Shown one piece after another: positions 17,633-26,984 of a stretch of DNA of 64,000 nucleotides. Within the stretch, counting starts at the first letter, position 1. The number at the start of each line of letters is the position of its first letter. Both the position numbers and the translations under genes were made by a program. The DNA comes from CAZBSE01 sp964578625 (GTDB lineage: Bacteria > Actinomycetota > Humimicrobiia > Humimicrobiales > Humimicrobiaceae). A model generated the notes under the pieces. It did no database searches. It was given only the letters and a program-made list of their open reading frames with translations, and had not been told where the DNA came from. Where the stretch lies: contig CAZODQ010000005.1 of NCBI GenBank assembly GCA_964578625.1, forward strand, positions 20,068 through 84,067, given 5' to 3'.

Positions 17633-18577
17633 ATGGACGGAGCAGAAAGAAAAAAATTAATCTCAAAGGTAGCAAGACTTTATTATATTGAGAGATTAAC
17701 CCAGCAAAAAATAGCTGACAAATTAAATATTTCGAGAACAAAAGTATCCAGGTATTTAAATATAGCCAGGAAAGAAAAGATTGTAGAGATAAAAATAAAT
17801 CCGCGGGTAGAGGATTATTCGGAGCTTGAGTATGAAATAGAAAAAAAATTTAAAATAAAAGAATGTTCTGTGGTACCTTCTTTTAAAAATAAAGAAGAAG
17901 TACTTAAGATGATGGCAGATCCCCTTAATAATTTACTTGAAAGGATACTGGTAAACGGAAGTTATTTAGGGATTGGCTGGGGGAGCTCGCTAAAGGAAGT
18001 ATCGGATTATATCAATGTCAATGGTAAATCTGATATAAAAGTGGTCCCGATAATAGGAGGTCTCGGCAAGATAGGAACAGGGATACATACAAATTCTGTA
18101 GCTAAAAATATTGCAGACAAGCTGGGCAGTATAAGTTATATGATACATTCACCGGCTATTTTGGATAGCAGGGAGATAAGAGAGATAGTTGAAAAAGACA
18201 GCAATACCAGGGAAATAATCGAGCTGTCAGAGAAAATAGATACTGCACTTATAGGATTAAGCGATATTGGCCCCGATTCTACATTGATTAAAACAGGCAG
18301 TTTCAGTATGGAGGAATTCAGGTATTTAGGGAGCTTGGGTGTGATCGGAGACGTAAATCTCATTTTTATAAACAAAAGAGGTGAACATGTCCCAAATAAG
18401 ATAGATGAAAGGATTGTAAGGATTTCACCTGATAGATTAAAGAGGGTCAAAAATGTAATCGGAGTTGCTTTTGGCGGAAGAAAATTGCAAGTAATTGTTG
18501 GGGCACTAAAGGGAGGATTAATAAATGTACTGTTTACAGATGAAGAAACGGCAGATCATATTATAAAGTCAGGATAA
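17633..18577 (+). CDS. SorC-family sugar-binding transcriptional regulator
   Basis: 314 aa. The N-terminal HTH (about 8-55) reads LYYIERLTQQKIADKLNISRTKVSRYLNIARK, typical of SorC/DeoR/LsrR-like proteins. The rest is the sugar-binding domain, with GIGWGSSLKEV, VPIIGGLG and a C-terminal VIGVAFGGRK..VGALKGGLINVLFTDEETA. The effector would be a phosphorylated sugar or similar metabolite. It ends 3 nt before the E1alpha start, so it is in the dehydrogenase operon and is its likely local regulator. No strong ribosome-binding site precedes ATG 17633. Confidence 0.9.
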   Translation: MDGAERKKLISKVARLYYIERLTQQKIADKLNISRTKVSRYLNIARKEKIVEIKINPRVEDYSELEYEIEKKFKIKECSVVPSFKNKEEVLKMMADPLNNLLERILVNGSYLGIGWGSSLKEVSDYINVNGKSDIKVVPIIGGLGKIGTGIHTNSVAKNIADKLGSISYMIHSPAILDSREIREIVEKDSNTREIIELSEKIDTALIGLSDIGPDSTLIKTGSFSMEEFRYLGSLGVIGDVNLIFINKRGEHVPNKIDERIVRISPDRLKRVKNVIGVAFGGRKLQVIVGALKGGLINVLFTDEETADHIIKSG

Positions 18578-18580
18578 ATC

Positions 18581-19618
18581 ATGGACAGAAATTTAAAAGC
18601 TAAAAAACTTTATATAAATATCGACGGTTTTAAAATTGAAGATAAATTCAGCCAGCTGGATGATAAGGTAAAAATTGAAATGCTTAGGAAAATGTATCAG
18701 ATAAGACATTTTGAGGAGGAGACCGAGCAGTTTATTATAAGAGGGATGATACACGGTACATGCCACCTTTATACTGGTGAAGAGGCGACAGCTGTAGGGG
18801 CGATTCAAGCTATAAAAAGTGACGATTATATTACTTCTACTCATAGGGGTCATGGCCACTGTATAGCAAAAGGGTCAGACCTTAATATTATGATGGCTGA
18901 ACTTCTGGGTAAGAGAACAGGATACTGCAAGGGTAAAGGCGGGTCAATGCATATAGCAGATGTTGATTCTGGAAATCTTGGAGCAAATGGAGTAGTGGGA
19001 GGAAGTATCGGCATTGCTACAGGGGCTGCACTTACCTGTAAGATGAAAAAGAATGGAAGAATTACAGTATGTTTTTTTGGCGATGGTGCAGCTAACCTGG
19101 GGATATTTCACAGCTCCATCAACATGGCTTCCATATGGAAATTGCCCGTAATTTACTTATGTGAAAATAATATTTACGGGATGTCAACATCAGTAAAAGA
19201 GGCACTTAATATAGAAAGAATATCAGACAGAAAAGCATCTTACGGAATCAAGGGTCTTACCATTGATGGTAATAATCTGATTGAAGTATTTAATACAGTT
19301 TCACATTTCGCAGATGAGTGCAGATACGGGAGAGGGCCGATTTTGATTGAAAGTCTGACTTACAGGTGGAAGGGACATTCTAAAAATGATGCCCAGGTTT
19401 ATAGGAAGAAGGAGGAAATAAAACGCTGGATGAAAAGGGACCCTATAAGAATATATAAGAAAAATTTAATTGACAGGGGAATATTAACTGAAGAGATGGA
19501 TAGGGATTTAGAAAAAGGAGTAATAGATCAACTGCAGAAAGCTATTAAATATGCCAAGGATAGTCCATTCCCAAAACCCTCAGAGGTTGAAGATGATGTA
19601 TATGCAAAAGAGTATTAA
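18581..19618 (+). CDS. pdhA: 2-oxoacid (pyruvate/acetoin) dehydrogenase E1 component, alpha subunit
   Basis: 345 aa, family length. The thiamine-diphosphate motif is visible as GDGAANLG...NN, with THRGHGHCIAKG and KGGSMHI upstream and YRWKGHSKNDAQ near the C-terminus. This subunit with E1beta decarboxylates the 2-oxoacid and passes the acyl group to lipoyl-E2. Pyruvate and acetoin versions (PdhA, AcoA) are very similar, so the substrate is not settled by sequence alone. First enzyme gene after the SorC regulator; E1beta follows after a short gap. Confidence 0.9.
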   Translation: MDRNLKAKKLYINIDGFKIEDKFSQLDDKVKIEMLRKMYQIRHFEEETEQFIIRGMIHGTCHLYTGEEATAVGAIQAIKSDDYITSTHRGHGHCIAKGSDLNIMMAELLGKRTGYCKGKGGSMHIADVDSGNLGANGVVGGSIGIATGAALTCKMKKNGRITVCFFGDGAANLGIFHSSINMASIWKLPVIYLCENNIYGMSTSVKEALNIERISDRKASYGIKGLTIDGNNLIEVFNTVSHFADECRYGRGPILIESLTYRWKGHSKNDAQVYRKKEEIKRWMKRDPIRIYKKNLIDRGILTEEMDRDLEKGVIDQLQKAIKYAKDSPFPKPSEVEDDVYAKEY

Positions 19619-19660
19619 TATTATTAATAACAATCCTTGATTTATGGAGATATTTCTACA

Positions 19661-20650
19661 GTGAGAAGAGAATTAACTTATGCTGAAGCAATAAGAGAAG
19701 CAATGCAGCAGAAAATGCGGGAGGATGATAACGTATACCTTATCGGAGAGGATATAGCAGAATATGGCGGAGCATTTGCTGTGACTGCAGGTATGCTGGA
19801 GGAATTTGGTAAAGAAAGGATAAGAAACACTCCTATATCCGAAGCTGCCATAATAGGTGTTGCCACCGGAAGTGCTGTTACTGGGATGAGGCCGGTAGCT
19901 GAGATAATGTTTTCGGATTTTATAACTATAGCTATGAACCAGATCGTAAATCAGGCTGCAAAAATAAGGTATATGTTTGGAGGAAAGGCTAAAGTACCGA
20001 TGGTAATAAGAACAGCCGGGGGTGGCGGGACCGGCGCTGCTGCCCAGCATTCGCAAAGCCTGGAAGCGCTTGTTGCTCATATTCCCGGGCTTAAGGTTGT
20101 TATGCCGTCCTGTCCTTATGATGCAAAGGGTCTTCTAATCTCATCAATAAATGACGATAATCCGGTGATTTTCATAGAGCACAAGCTGCTTTATAAAAAT
20201 AAAAAGTGTATTCAAAACGTCCCTCTTAAGATGTATGAAATACCATTGGGTAAAGGGGACATTAAAAGAGAGGGCAGTGATATAAGCGTGGTTGCGACTT
20301 CCTATATGGTACAGAAATCATTGGAAGTGGCTGAAAAATTATCAGGAGAGAAGGGTATTGAATGCGAAGTAATAGATGTAAGGACACTCAGACCTCTTGA
20401 TATCAATATTATATTGGATTCAATCAAAAAGACAGGAAGGCTTCTGTGCGTGGAAGAAGCACCGGTTTTCGGAGGTTTTATGGGAGAAGTCTCAGCACAG
20501 GTGGCCGAAAAAGGATTTGACTGGCTGGATGCTCCTATAGTCAGAGTTGCAGGCAGGAACTGCCCTGTTCCATACAGTCTGGTACTTGAACAGGAAATGA
20601 TTCCGAGTATTGAAAGGATTGAAAGAGGGATCCTGGATTTTTTTGAATAA
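19661..20650 (+). CDS. pdhB: 2-oxoacid (pyruvate/acetoin) dehydrogenase E1 component, beta subunit
   Basis: The start chosen is GTG 19661 (VRRELTYAEAIREAM, 329 aa), because GGAG at 19646-19649 lies 11 nt upstream; a TTG at 19637 would add 8 residues but has no ribosome-binding site. Conserved segments: NVYLIGEDIAEYGGAF, RIRNTPISEAAIIGVATG, HSQSLEALVAHIPGLKVVMPS and a C-terminal RVAGRNCPVPYS. It forms the E1 heterotetramer with the preceding subunit. Confidence 0.92.
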   Translation: MRRELTYAEAIREAMQQKMREDDNVYLIGEDIAEYGGAFAVTAGMLEEFGKERIRNTPISEAAIIGVATGSAVTGMRPVAEIMFSDFITIAMNQIVNQAAKIRYMFGGKAKVPMVIRTAGGGGTGAAAQHSQSLEALVAHIPGLKVVMPSCPYDAKGLLISSINDDNPVIFIEHKLLYKNKKCIQNVPLKMYEIPLGKGDIKREGSDISVVATSYMVQKSLEVAEKLSGEKGIECEVIDVRTLRPLDINIILDSIKKTGRLLCVEEAPVFGGFMGEVSAQVAEKGFDWLDAPIVRVAGRNCPVPYSLVLEQEMIPSIERIERGILDFFE

Positions 20651-20731
20651 AACCCGGTATTTTATTAGATTTCAATATGCTATTATAAGTATTACTGTAA
20701 GTTTAATATTTATTATGTAAGGGATTGAATT

Positions 20732-21970
20732 ATGCATGAAGTTATTATGCCTAAACTGGGTCTTACCATGGAGACCGGCAGAATAGAAAAATGGCATAAA
20801 AAGGAAGGAGATAAAGTAGAAACAGGAGAAGTACTTTTTGAAGTTATGACTGATAAGGTAACAATCGAAGTAGAGTCATATAATTCGGGTACTTTATTGA
20901 AGATACTCAGAAATGAAGGCGAAGATGTTCCTGTAACCGAAGTGGTAGCGTATATTGGCGAGGAAGGTGAAAAGGTCCCTGAATCCTGGTTAAAAAAGGA
21001 AACTGTAAAAAAATCCAAGGGGACTGGATTGAAAGAGACGGTGGAGTCAAAGAGTAGAGAGAAAAAAATAAATAAAATCCCGGAGAAAGAAAAAAGAGTA
21101 AAAATATCACCACTGGCAAGAAAAATCGCCGAAGATAGGGGTATCGATTACAGGTCAGAAGAAATTAAAGGCTCCGGGCCGGGAGGAAGAATAGTAAAAG
21201 AAGATATATTAGACTATGATATAGCAAAGCAAAAAGCAGAAAAGAAAGCTCCGGTATCTCACCCGGAAACTATTGCTGTAAAATCGTCTAGCAAGATCAA
21301 GGGGATAAGAAAGATAGTAGCTGAACGTATGAGTTATTCCAAGTCAACTATTCCCCATATAGTTTTAAATACAGAAGCTGACGTTACAAGACTTGTGGAG
21401 CTGAGGGAAAAGCTTAAGGAAGAGATGATAAAAAAATACGGAGTAAAAATAACTTATACTGATTTTATATTAAAAGCAGCTGCTATTGCGCTGAGGGAAA
21501 ATTTGGAAGTAAATTCAACTTTTTCCAATGGAAATTATATAATATACGATGAAGTGAATGTGGGTGTAGCAGTTTCACTGGAGGAAGGGCTTATAGTCCC
21601 CAGTATTATCAATTGTGATAAACTGGAAATCCTGGATATTGCAAAAAAAAGAGTTGAACTGGTGGAAAAAGCACGGGAAGGAAAACTCAGGCTGGAGGAA
21701 ATCTCAAATGGTACGTTTACAGTCACTAATTTAGGAATGTACGGCATAAGGTCTTTTTCACCTATAATAAATCCTCCTCAAGCGGCAATACTTGCAGTTG
21801 GTGAAATTTATGTCAAGCCTGCAGTAGTAAAGGGAAAGATCGAACCGAAATCCTTTATAAACCTTTCTGTTTCATGTGATCATAGAATAATTGATGGAAC
21901 AGTCGGAGCAAAATTCCTAAGGAGAGTAGTAGAATTTATAGAGGACCCTGATAAAATAGCTATTAATTAG
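20732..21970 (+). CDS. pdhC: Dihydrolipoamide acyltransferase (E2) of the dehydrogenase complex
   Basis: 412 aa. One N-terminal lipoyl domain (about 1-77) with the lipoylated Lys42 in MTDKVTIEV; a charged linker; the E1/E3-binding domain (about 112-150, ISPLARKIAEDRGID...GSGPGGRI); and the catalytic domain ending in SCDHRIIDGT (His-X3-Asp-Gly). It transfers the acyl group to CoA. The operon also supplies E3 (lpd) and, on the other strand, LipB for lipoylation. Confidence 0.94.
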   Translation: MHEVIMPKLGLTMETGRIEKWHKKEGDKVETGEVLFEVMTDKVTIEVESYNSGTLLKILRNEGEDVPVTEVVAYIGEEGEKVPESWLKKETVKKSKGTGLKETVESKSREKKINKIPEKEKRVKISPLARKIAEDRGIDYRSEEIKGSGPGGRIVKEDILDYDIAKQKAEKKAPVSHPETIAVKSSSKIKGIRKIVAERMSYSKSTIPHIVLNTEADVTRLVELREKLKEEMIKKYGVKITYTDFILKAAAIALRENLEVNSTFSNGNYIIYDEVNVGVAVSLEEGLIVPSIINCDKLEILDIAKKRVELVEKAREGKLRLEEISNGTFTVTNLGMYGIRSFSPIINPPQAAILAVGEIYVKPAVVKGKIEPKSFINLSVSCDHRIIDGTVGAKFLRRVVEFIEDPDKIAIN

Positions 21971-21988
21971 TTCTAGTAATTTTTAAAG

Positions 21989-22333
21989 ATGAAAGACAAA
22001 CAGGCAAAAATAGTATTATTTTGTGTTAATTGTAATAAGGAATCATCACATACGGTATATTATATAGGGAACTATCTGCGGAGTGTTATTTGTGACAGCT
22101 GCGGTAAAAAAATAGAGATTGACAGACGTCACCTACGGACTGTGTTTGCTGAAGACTTTATAAACAGAATTTTAACCAAACCGCATAGGATGACTGAAGA
22201 CATGAAAAAAGCAATAGCGACACTTATGCCTTTCCTGCCCAAGAGGCTTTTCAGAGAGCCTCTGAAAGTAATGAAAGAAATATATGCAGTGTTGAAAAAG
22301 GAAAACGGCAATAAAAAGAAAAATAGTGGATAA
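21989..22333 (+). CDS. Small zinc-ribbon protein of unknown function
   Basis: 114 aa. Two Cys pairs, CVNC (about residues 12-15) and CDSC (about 35-38), form a likely zinc ribbon; the rest is basic and helical, ending KKENGNKKKN. It follows the E2 gene by 18 nt, so it is probably the last gene of that transcript. The function is not recognised; related short zinc-ribbon proteins occur next to dehydrogenase genes in some anaerobes, but I cannot assign a role. Confidence 0.6.
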   Translation: MKDKQAKIVLFCVNCNKESSHTVYYIGNYLRSVICDSCGKKIEIDRRHLRTVFAEDFINRILTKPHRMTEDMKKAIATLMPFLPKRLFREPLKVMKEIYAVLKKENGNKKKNSG

Positions 22334-22335
22334 TT

Positions 22336-23070
22336 TTAAAAAAGCTGAATTATTTTTGACACTGGTATTTTAAAAGTGTCTCTAATGCTGTGTAGTATTT
22401 GTTCTTTGACATCACAAACAGGGATGGGGCGGTTTAGGATTTTTTTTATTGAAGTCGGAGGGTGATCTTTTAAACCGCAGGCGGTTATATTATCAAAGTA
22501 TTTTAAATCGTTATTTACATTTAATGAAAACCCATGAAGAGTTATCCATTTTTTAACTTTCAGGCCAATTGATGCTATTTTAGAATTGTTGACAAATATA
22601 CCCCTGTGTCTGCTTAATCTGATTCCTCGTATATTATAACCGGCGAGTACATCTATTATGACCTGTTCAAGATTATGGACAAAAAAGGATAAATCTTTTT
22701 TTATCATGGCCAGATTTAAAATTGTATAACAGACAATCTGACCTGGTGTATGGAGGGTAATATCACCCCCGCGGTCGGATTGGACCAGTTCTATATTTTG
22801 GTCTTTAAGTTTTTCCCTGCTTGCAAGTAAATTTGCGGTATTTCTGTTGCTTCCTGTAGTTATGACAGGGTAATGCTCAAGAAGTAATATTACACCGGGG
22901 CTGTTATTTGATCTTATAAGTTCAAAAAGTCCTATTTGAAGATTATAAGCATTATTATAGTGAATGAGACCGAGATCAAAACTTAAAATACTTTTTTGTG
23001 TATCTTTGTAGCTGATACTATCAATTATTTTATTAATATTAAGCAGAGTTTTTTGTCTTAACATTTCCAT
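22336..23070 (-). CDS. lipB: Octanoyl-ACP:protein N-octanoyltransferase LipB
   Basis: 244 aa. Family motifs: RGGDITLHTPGQIVCY (103 region; the usual HGPGQ reads HTPGQ), KIASIGLKVKKWITLHGFSLNVN with catalytic Lys164, and ITACGL with catalytic Cys198. LipB moves octanoyl from ACP to the lipoyl domain, here plausibly Lys42 of the neighbouring E2. The gene lies inside the dehydrogenase cluster but on the opposite strand, convergent with the Zn-ribbon gene (2-nt gap) and divergent from lpd. lipA (lipoyl synthase) is not in the window. Confidence 0.9.
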   Translation of the reverse strand: MEMLRQKTLLNINKIIDSISYKDTQKSILSFDLGLIHYNNAYNLQIGLFELIRSNNSPGVILLLEHYPVITTGSNRNTANLLASREKLKDQNIELVQSDRGGDITLHTPGQIVCYTILNLAMIKKDLSFFVHNLEQVIIDVLAGYNIRGIRLSRHRGIFVNNSKIASIGLKVKKWITLHGFSLNVNNDLKYFDNITACGLKDHPPTSIKKILNRPIPVCDVKEQILHSIRDTFKIPVSKIIQLF

Positions 23071-23163
23071 AAATTAAAAGATTGTAATTATTTAACTTAT
23101 TTTATCATATAAATTTATATATTTTTTAATATACCAGCAATTGATGAAAGGAGTTTTTAGACT

Positions 23164-24552
23164 ATGGATATTAAGAAGGTAGACCTTGCTGTACTAGGAG
23201 GAGGACCGGGAGGATATGTGGCGTCTATAAGGGCTTCAAAGATGGGTCTAAAGACTGCTGTGATTGAAAAGGACCATCTTGGAGGGGTATGCCTGAACTG
23301 TGGTTGTATACCCACAAAAACTCTTTATCATGTGGCAGTTACACTGGGCGAGATCAAAAAAGCAAAAGATTTCGGAATAAATGTTTCCGTGCCGAAATTA
23401 GATTTTAAAAAGATGATGGCCAGAAAAGATCAGATAATTGAAATGCAGAGAAAAGCCCTTCAGTTTTATTTCAAGAAAAATAATGTAGAACTCATAAAAG
23501 GTATTGGTAAAATAATTGCCAGGGATAAAATAAAAGTAATGACCTCTGACAGCCGTGAAATTGAAATAGAAGCAAAAAATATAATTATTGCAACCGGCTC
23601 GTCTGCTGCAAATGTAAAGCCGTTTGACTTGTCAGAAAGAGGTGTATTGGATAATGCCGGGATATTATCCATTAAGGAAATACCGAAGTCACTATTGATC
23701 ATAGGCGGTGGAGTGGTAGGAAGTGAGTTTGCAAATATTTTTTCTTCTTTTGGAACGAAAGTTACCATAATAGAGATGCTTCCAAGAATACTGTCAACCG
23801 AAGATGAGGAAATCTCGAAAGTGATTTATAAGGTATTCAGGCAAAAGGGAATTGATATATTTACAGAGACTATAGTGGAAAAGGTTGAGAAGAGCGGTGA
23901 AAAGTTCATCTGTACTGCCAGCAGCGGGGACAGGATAACTGCAGATAAGGTACTGATATCGGTGGGAAGGAAACCAAATTCAACCGGTATCGGTATTGAA
24001 GAAATCGGTGTTGAAGTAGACCAGAAAGGTTATATAAAAGTAGACTCACACCTTAAGACCAATGCCCAAAACATATATGCTGTCGGTGACGTAATAGGAG
24101 GGTTTCAACTGGCATATGTGGCATCTGAAGAAGGTAAGATAGCTGTAGAGAATATTGCCGGAAAAACTAAGGAGATGGATTACAGTATTATACCCCTGAC
24201 AGTGTTTACATCTCCTGAAATCGGAACAGTTGGGTTGGATGAAGCTCAGGCAAGAAATAAGAATATAAAGGTATACACCGGGGTATTTCCATTTAGCTCC
24301 AGCGGTAAAGCTTATATTACTGGGGAAACCGAGGGCTTTATAAAAATTGTTACCAACAGCGAGACAGGGGAAATAATTGGTGCACAGATGATAGGGCCAA
24401 GAGCAACAGATTTAGTCCATGAGGTAGCTGTAGCTATGAAGGGAGAGATGCTGGTAGATGACCTTGTCTCGACAGTCCATTCCCATCCCACATTCTCCGA
24501 AGCAATTTCAGAAGCTGCTGAAGACTGTTTTGGAATTTCAACTCACAAATAA
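23164..24552 (+). CDS. lpdA: Dihydrolipoamide dehydrogenase (E3)
   Basis: 462 aa flavoprotein disulfide reductase. FAD motif GGGPGGYVA, redox disulfide C43/C48 in GGVCLNCGCIPTKTL, NAD motif GGGVVGSEFA, second FAD motif YAVGDV, and the C-terminal HSHPTFSEAISEAAED with the catalytic His-Glu pair. AAGGAG just upstream of ATG 23164. It reoxidises the lipoyl groups of E2 and forms NADH. Separated from E1-E2 by lipB on the other strand, so it needs its own promoter in the 93-bp gap shared with lipB. Confidence 0.95.
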   Translation: MDIKKVDLAVLGGGPGGYVASIRASKMGLKTAVIEKDHLGGVCLNCGCIPTKTLYHVAVTLGEIKKAKDFGINVSVPKLDFKKMMARKDQIIEMQRKALQFYFKKNNVELIKGIGKIIARDKIKVMTSDSREIEIEAKNIIIATGSSAANVKPFDLSERGVLDNAGILSIKEIPKSLLIIGGGVVGSEFANIFSSFGTKVTIIEMLPRILSTEDEEISKVIYKVFRQKGIDIFTETIVEKVEKSGEKFICTASSGDRITADKVLISVGRKPNSTGIGIEEIGVEVDQKGYIKVDSHLKTNAQNIYAVGDVIGGFQLAYVASEEGKIAVENIAGKTKEMDYSIIPLTVFTSPEIGTVGLDEAQARNKNIKVYTGVFPFSSSGKAYITGETEGFIKIVTNSETGEIIGAQMIGPRATDLVHEVAVAMKGEMLVDDLVSTVHSHPTFSEAISEAAEDCFGISTHK

Positions 24553-24679
24553 TTTATTTAAATATAACAGAAATCTGATTTTAAATACTTTGACATAATA
24601 TTAAGTTATGTTAGAATTATTTTTCTGAATCTAAAATATTATTATTTTATTTCAAAATATAAAATATTTAAGATTTTTT

Positions 24680-25048
24680 ATGAATACTAATAGTTCAGTA
24701 GTTTTAACCAAAAGAGTAATAATAACATCGCCTAATCCTGTAGCCAAGGAAGATTTTGTTAAGAAAATTAATGAGTTTGCTAAAAATATTATTGCCTTCC
24801 TGAAAAAGAACGGCTGCCGGGAATTAGGTCATATGAAGGTAATCTCAACGACTGACGGCGAGGATTACCTGCAGCTAAGTATTTTAGGTATGAAACAGAG
24901 GCCAAAAGTTCAAGGTATCTTAAGAAAGACTTTTGAAAAAATCAAGTTAACTTTTAATATAATTGAGTTTGGAGTCGGTAAGGAAATAATCAACAGCAAA
25001 TTAGATGAAGAAATAAAAAATATACAGACTTATTTTATTAATAAATAA
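24680..25048 (+). CDS. Hypothetical protein
   Basis: 122 aa, not recognised. No signal peptide or membrane segment. A predicted alpha/beta pattern: N-terminal strand TKRVIITSPN, a helix rich in Lys/Ala (VKKINEFAKNIIAFLKKNGC), then a strand pair around VISTTDGEDYLQLSILGM. It stands alone between lpd and the M23 peptidase. The coding call rests on the length of the open frame and lack of overlap with other genes. Confidence 0.5.
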   Translation: MNTNSSVVLTKRVIITSPNPVAKEDFVKKINEFAKNIIAFLKKNGCRELGHMKVISTTDGEDYLQLSILGMKQRPKVQGILRKTFEKIKLTFNIIEFGVGKEIINSKLDEEIKNIQTYFINK

Positions 25049-25119
25049 TTTACCTCAAGTTTAAAACATCTAATCTGAAATAAACTTCTGCTTGTTCAAC
25101 TAAATATATATACCATGTT

Positions 25120-25743
25120 TTATCTGATGCTGTAATGATCAAGTTTAAAATCAGATGGAAGATATTTTAAGTAAATAAATCTTGAAATACTGCTATAATC
25201 TATCTTCAGCAGATCTTCAGGATCAAGATATTTATTATCATATATTACACCGAAGTGCAGGTGACACCCGGAACTTGAAGGGTCGTCATCTGCGCCTATG
25301 GCAGCGATAGTGTCTCCCTGTTTAATATATGTACCGGTAGATACATAGATATGCATCAGGTTAAGATAGGTAGTCCTGATTTTTTGGTTATGTTTAATTA
25401 CCAGTGTCATTCCCCCTGTGGGGGAAAAGCCTGTGTAGCTTACCGTGCCGCTTCCAGCTGCAATTACCTTCTGTCCGTATTTTCCTTCTATATCTACTCC
25501 TGTATGATTAAAATACCTTTGTTTGTCTTCATCCCAGTAACATTGTCTGAACCTGACTACTATTTCCCCTTTAAGCGGAAGGATAAATGGAGTCCTATAA
25601 TCCGAATAGACAGGTGATGTAAAGCCAATAAGCATATAAACAGACAACATAAGGAATATAACTGGGCTAAGTATACGGATTCTTTTAATACTGCCTGTGG
25701 TATTACTAAATTTATGTCTGATATTTTTCCTGTTTTTTATCAT
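25120..25743 (-). CDS. M23-family metallopeptidase, membrane-anchored
   Basis: 207 aa. An N-terminal basic stretch plus one hydrophobic segment (about 24-46) forms a signal anchor or uncleaved signal. The LytM/M23 domain has the zinc ligands HTGVDIE (His-X3-Asp) and HLHFG (His-X-His), with GQKVIAAGSGTVSYTG between. Such enzymes cut peptidoglycan cross-bridges or act as scaffold activators. All four usual catalytic positions appear present, so it is probably active. Divergent from the aldolase gene. Confidence 0.88.
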   Translation of the reverse strand: MIKNRKNIRHKFSNTTGSIKRIRILSPVIFLMLSVYMLIGFTSPVYSDYRTPFILPLKGEIVVRFRQCYWDEDKQRYFNHTGVDIEGKYGQKVIAAGSGTVSYTGFSPTGGMTLVIKHNQKIRTTYLNLMHIYVSTGTYIKQGDTIAAIGADDDPSSSGCHLHFGVIYDNKYLDPEDLLKIDYSSISRFIYLKYLPSDFKLDHYSIR

Positions 25744-25912
25744 AAAATCATTTTTATTAAATCCGGCAACATCAGACGTTAATTATATAATAAAGTAACA
25801 TATATGTAAATACGTAAATATTCTTAAGCATAATATAAAATTTTAAAAATTTACTATTTAAGTGATAGATTCTATAATTGTAAACATATATAACTCTACG
25901 AGAGGAGTAAAT

Positions 25913-26830
25913 GTGAACAGCAAGATTAAGGAAATACTTTCTTGGTATAAAAGCGAAAATCCAGGAACCATTAGAAATCTATATAGTATATTGATGCACG
26001 GAAAATTAGGCGGATCCGGAAAACTGGTAATCCTGCCTGTTGACCAAGGATTTGAGCATGGTCCAGCAAGAAGTTTTGCTCCGAATCCAGATGGTTATGA
26101 CCCTGCTTATCACGTGAAACTTGCAATTGATGCTGGTCTGAATGCGCATGCTGCACCGCTGGGCTCGATGCAGGTAATAGCAAAAGAATACGCGGGACAG
26201 ATCCCACTTATATTAAAGGCCAATAGCCATGATGTATTGGACCCCAGTTCTGATCCGATTCCGGCAGTCACTGCTTCAGTAGAGGATGCTCTGAGGCTTG
26301 GATGCGCTGCAATTGGTTTTAGTATTTATCCTGGTAGTATTAACTTTAAACAGATGTATGAGGAAATAAGGGAAATAGCTCTGAAGGCAAAGAGAAATGG
26401 ATTGGTAGTGGTAATCTGGTCTTATCCAAGGGGCTCCGGTTTGTCAAAAGAGGGAGAGACTGCAGTAGATATAGTAGCCTACGCCGCCCAGATCGCATCT
26501 CAGCTGGGTGCGCACTTAATAAAAGTAAAACCGCCGACTGATCATATAGAACTCGAAGAAGCAAAAGAAGTATATGAAAAGTTCAATATACCGATAAGTA
26601 CACTGGCCGATAGAGTGAGACATGTGGTGCAGAGTGCATTTAATGGGAAAAGGATCGTTATATTCTCAGGCGGTCCTGCAAAGGGTAGAGAAGAAGTAAT
26701 CGAGGAAATAAAACAGATAAATAAAGGTGGAGGATTTGGTTCTATAATCGGAAGGAATTCTTTCCAGAGACCAAGAAAAGAAGCTTTAGATTTTCTTAGT
26801 GAGATATTGGGGATCTACAGCGGAGAATAG
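25913..26830 (+). CDS. fbaB: Class I fructose-bisphosphate aldolase (DhnA/FbaB type)
   Basis: 305 aa from GTG 25913, chosen because AGAGGAG (25901-25907) sits 5 nt upstream; an upstream GTG at 25862 would add 17 poorly supported residues. Signature parts: GSGKLVILPVDQGFEHGPARSF, ANSHDVLDPSSDPIPAVTASVEDALRLGC, VVIWSYPRGSG, the Schiff-base Lys in HLIKVKPPT, and FSGGPAKGREEV. It interconverts fructose-1,6-bisphosphate and triose phosphates. Archaeal-type class I aldolases are common in anaerobes. It is monocistronic. Confidence 0.92.
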   Translation: MNSKIKEILSWYKSENPGTIRNLYSILMHGKLGGSGKLVILPVDQGFEHGPARSFAPNPDGYDPAYHVKLAIDAGLNAHAAPLGSMQVIAKEYAGQIPLILKANSHDVLDPSSDPIPAVTASVEDALRLGCAAIGFSIYPGSINFKQMYEEIREIALKAKRNGLVVVIWSYPRGSGLSKEGETAVDIVAYAAQIASQLGAHLIKVKPPTDHIELEEAKEVYEKFNIPISTLADRVRHVVQSAFNGKRIVIFSGGPAKGREEVIEEIKQINKGGGFGSIIGRNSFQRPRKEALDFLSEILGIYSGE

Positions 26831-26984
26831 AACAGGTAAGAATATATTAAAATATTTTTTATAGAGCCTTTTTATTAGAAAAATATGAGGATAAGAGCCC
26901 TTATTTACTGTAACTATGCAGGTTTCTAATTATTATTACAAATGTTAATAATTAATAATATTAAAATTCTTAGGAAGAATAATT

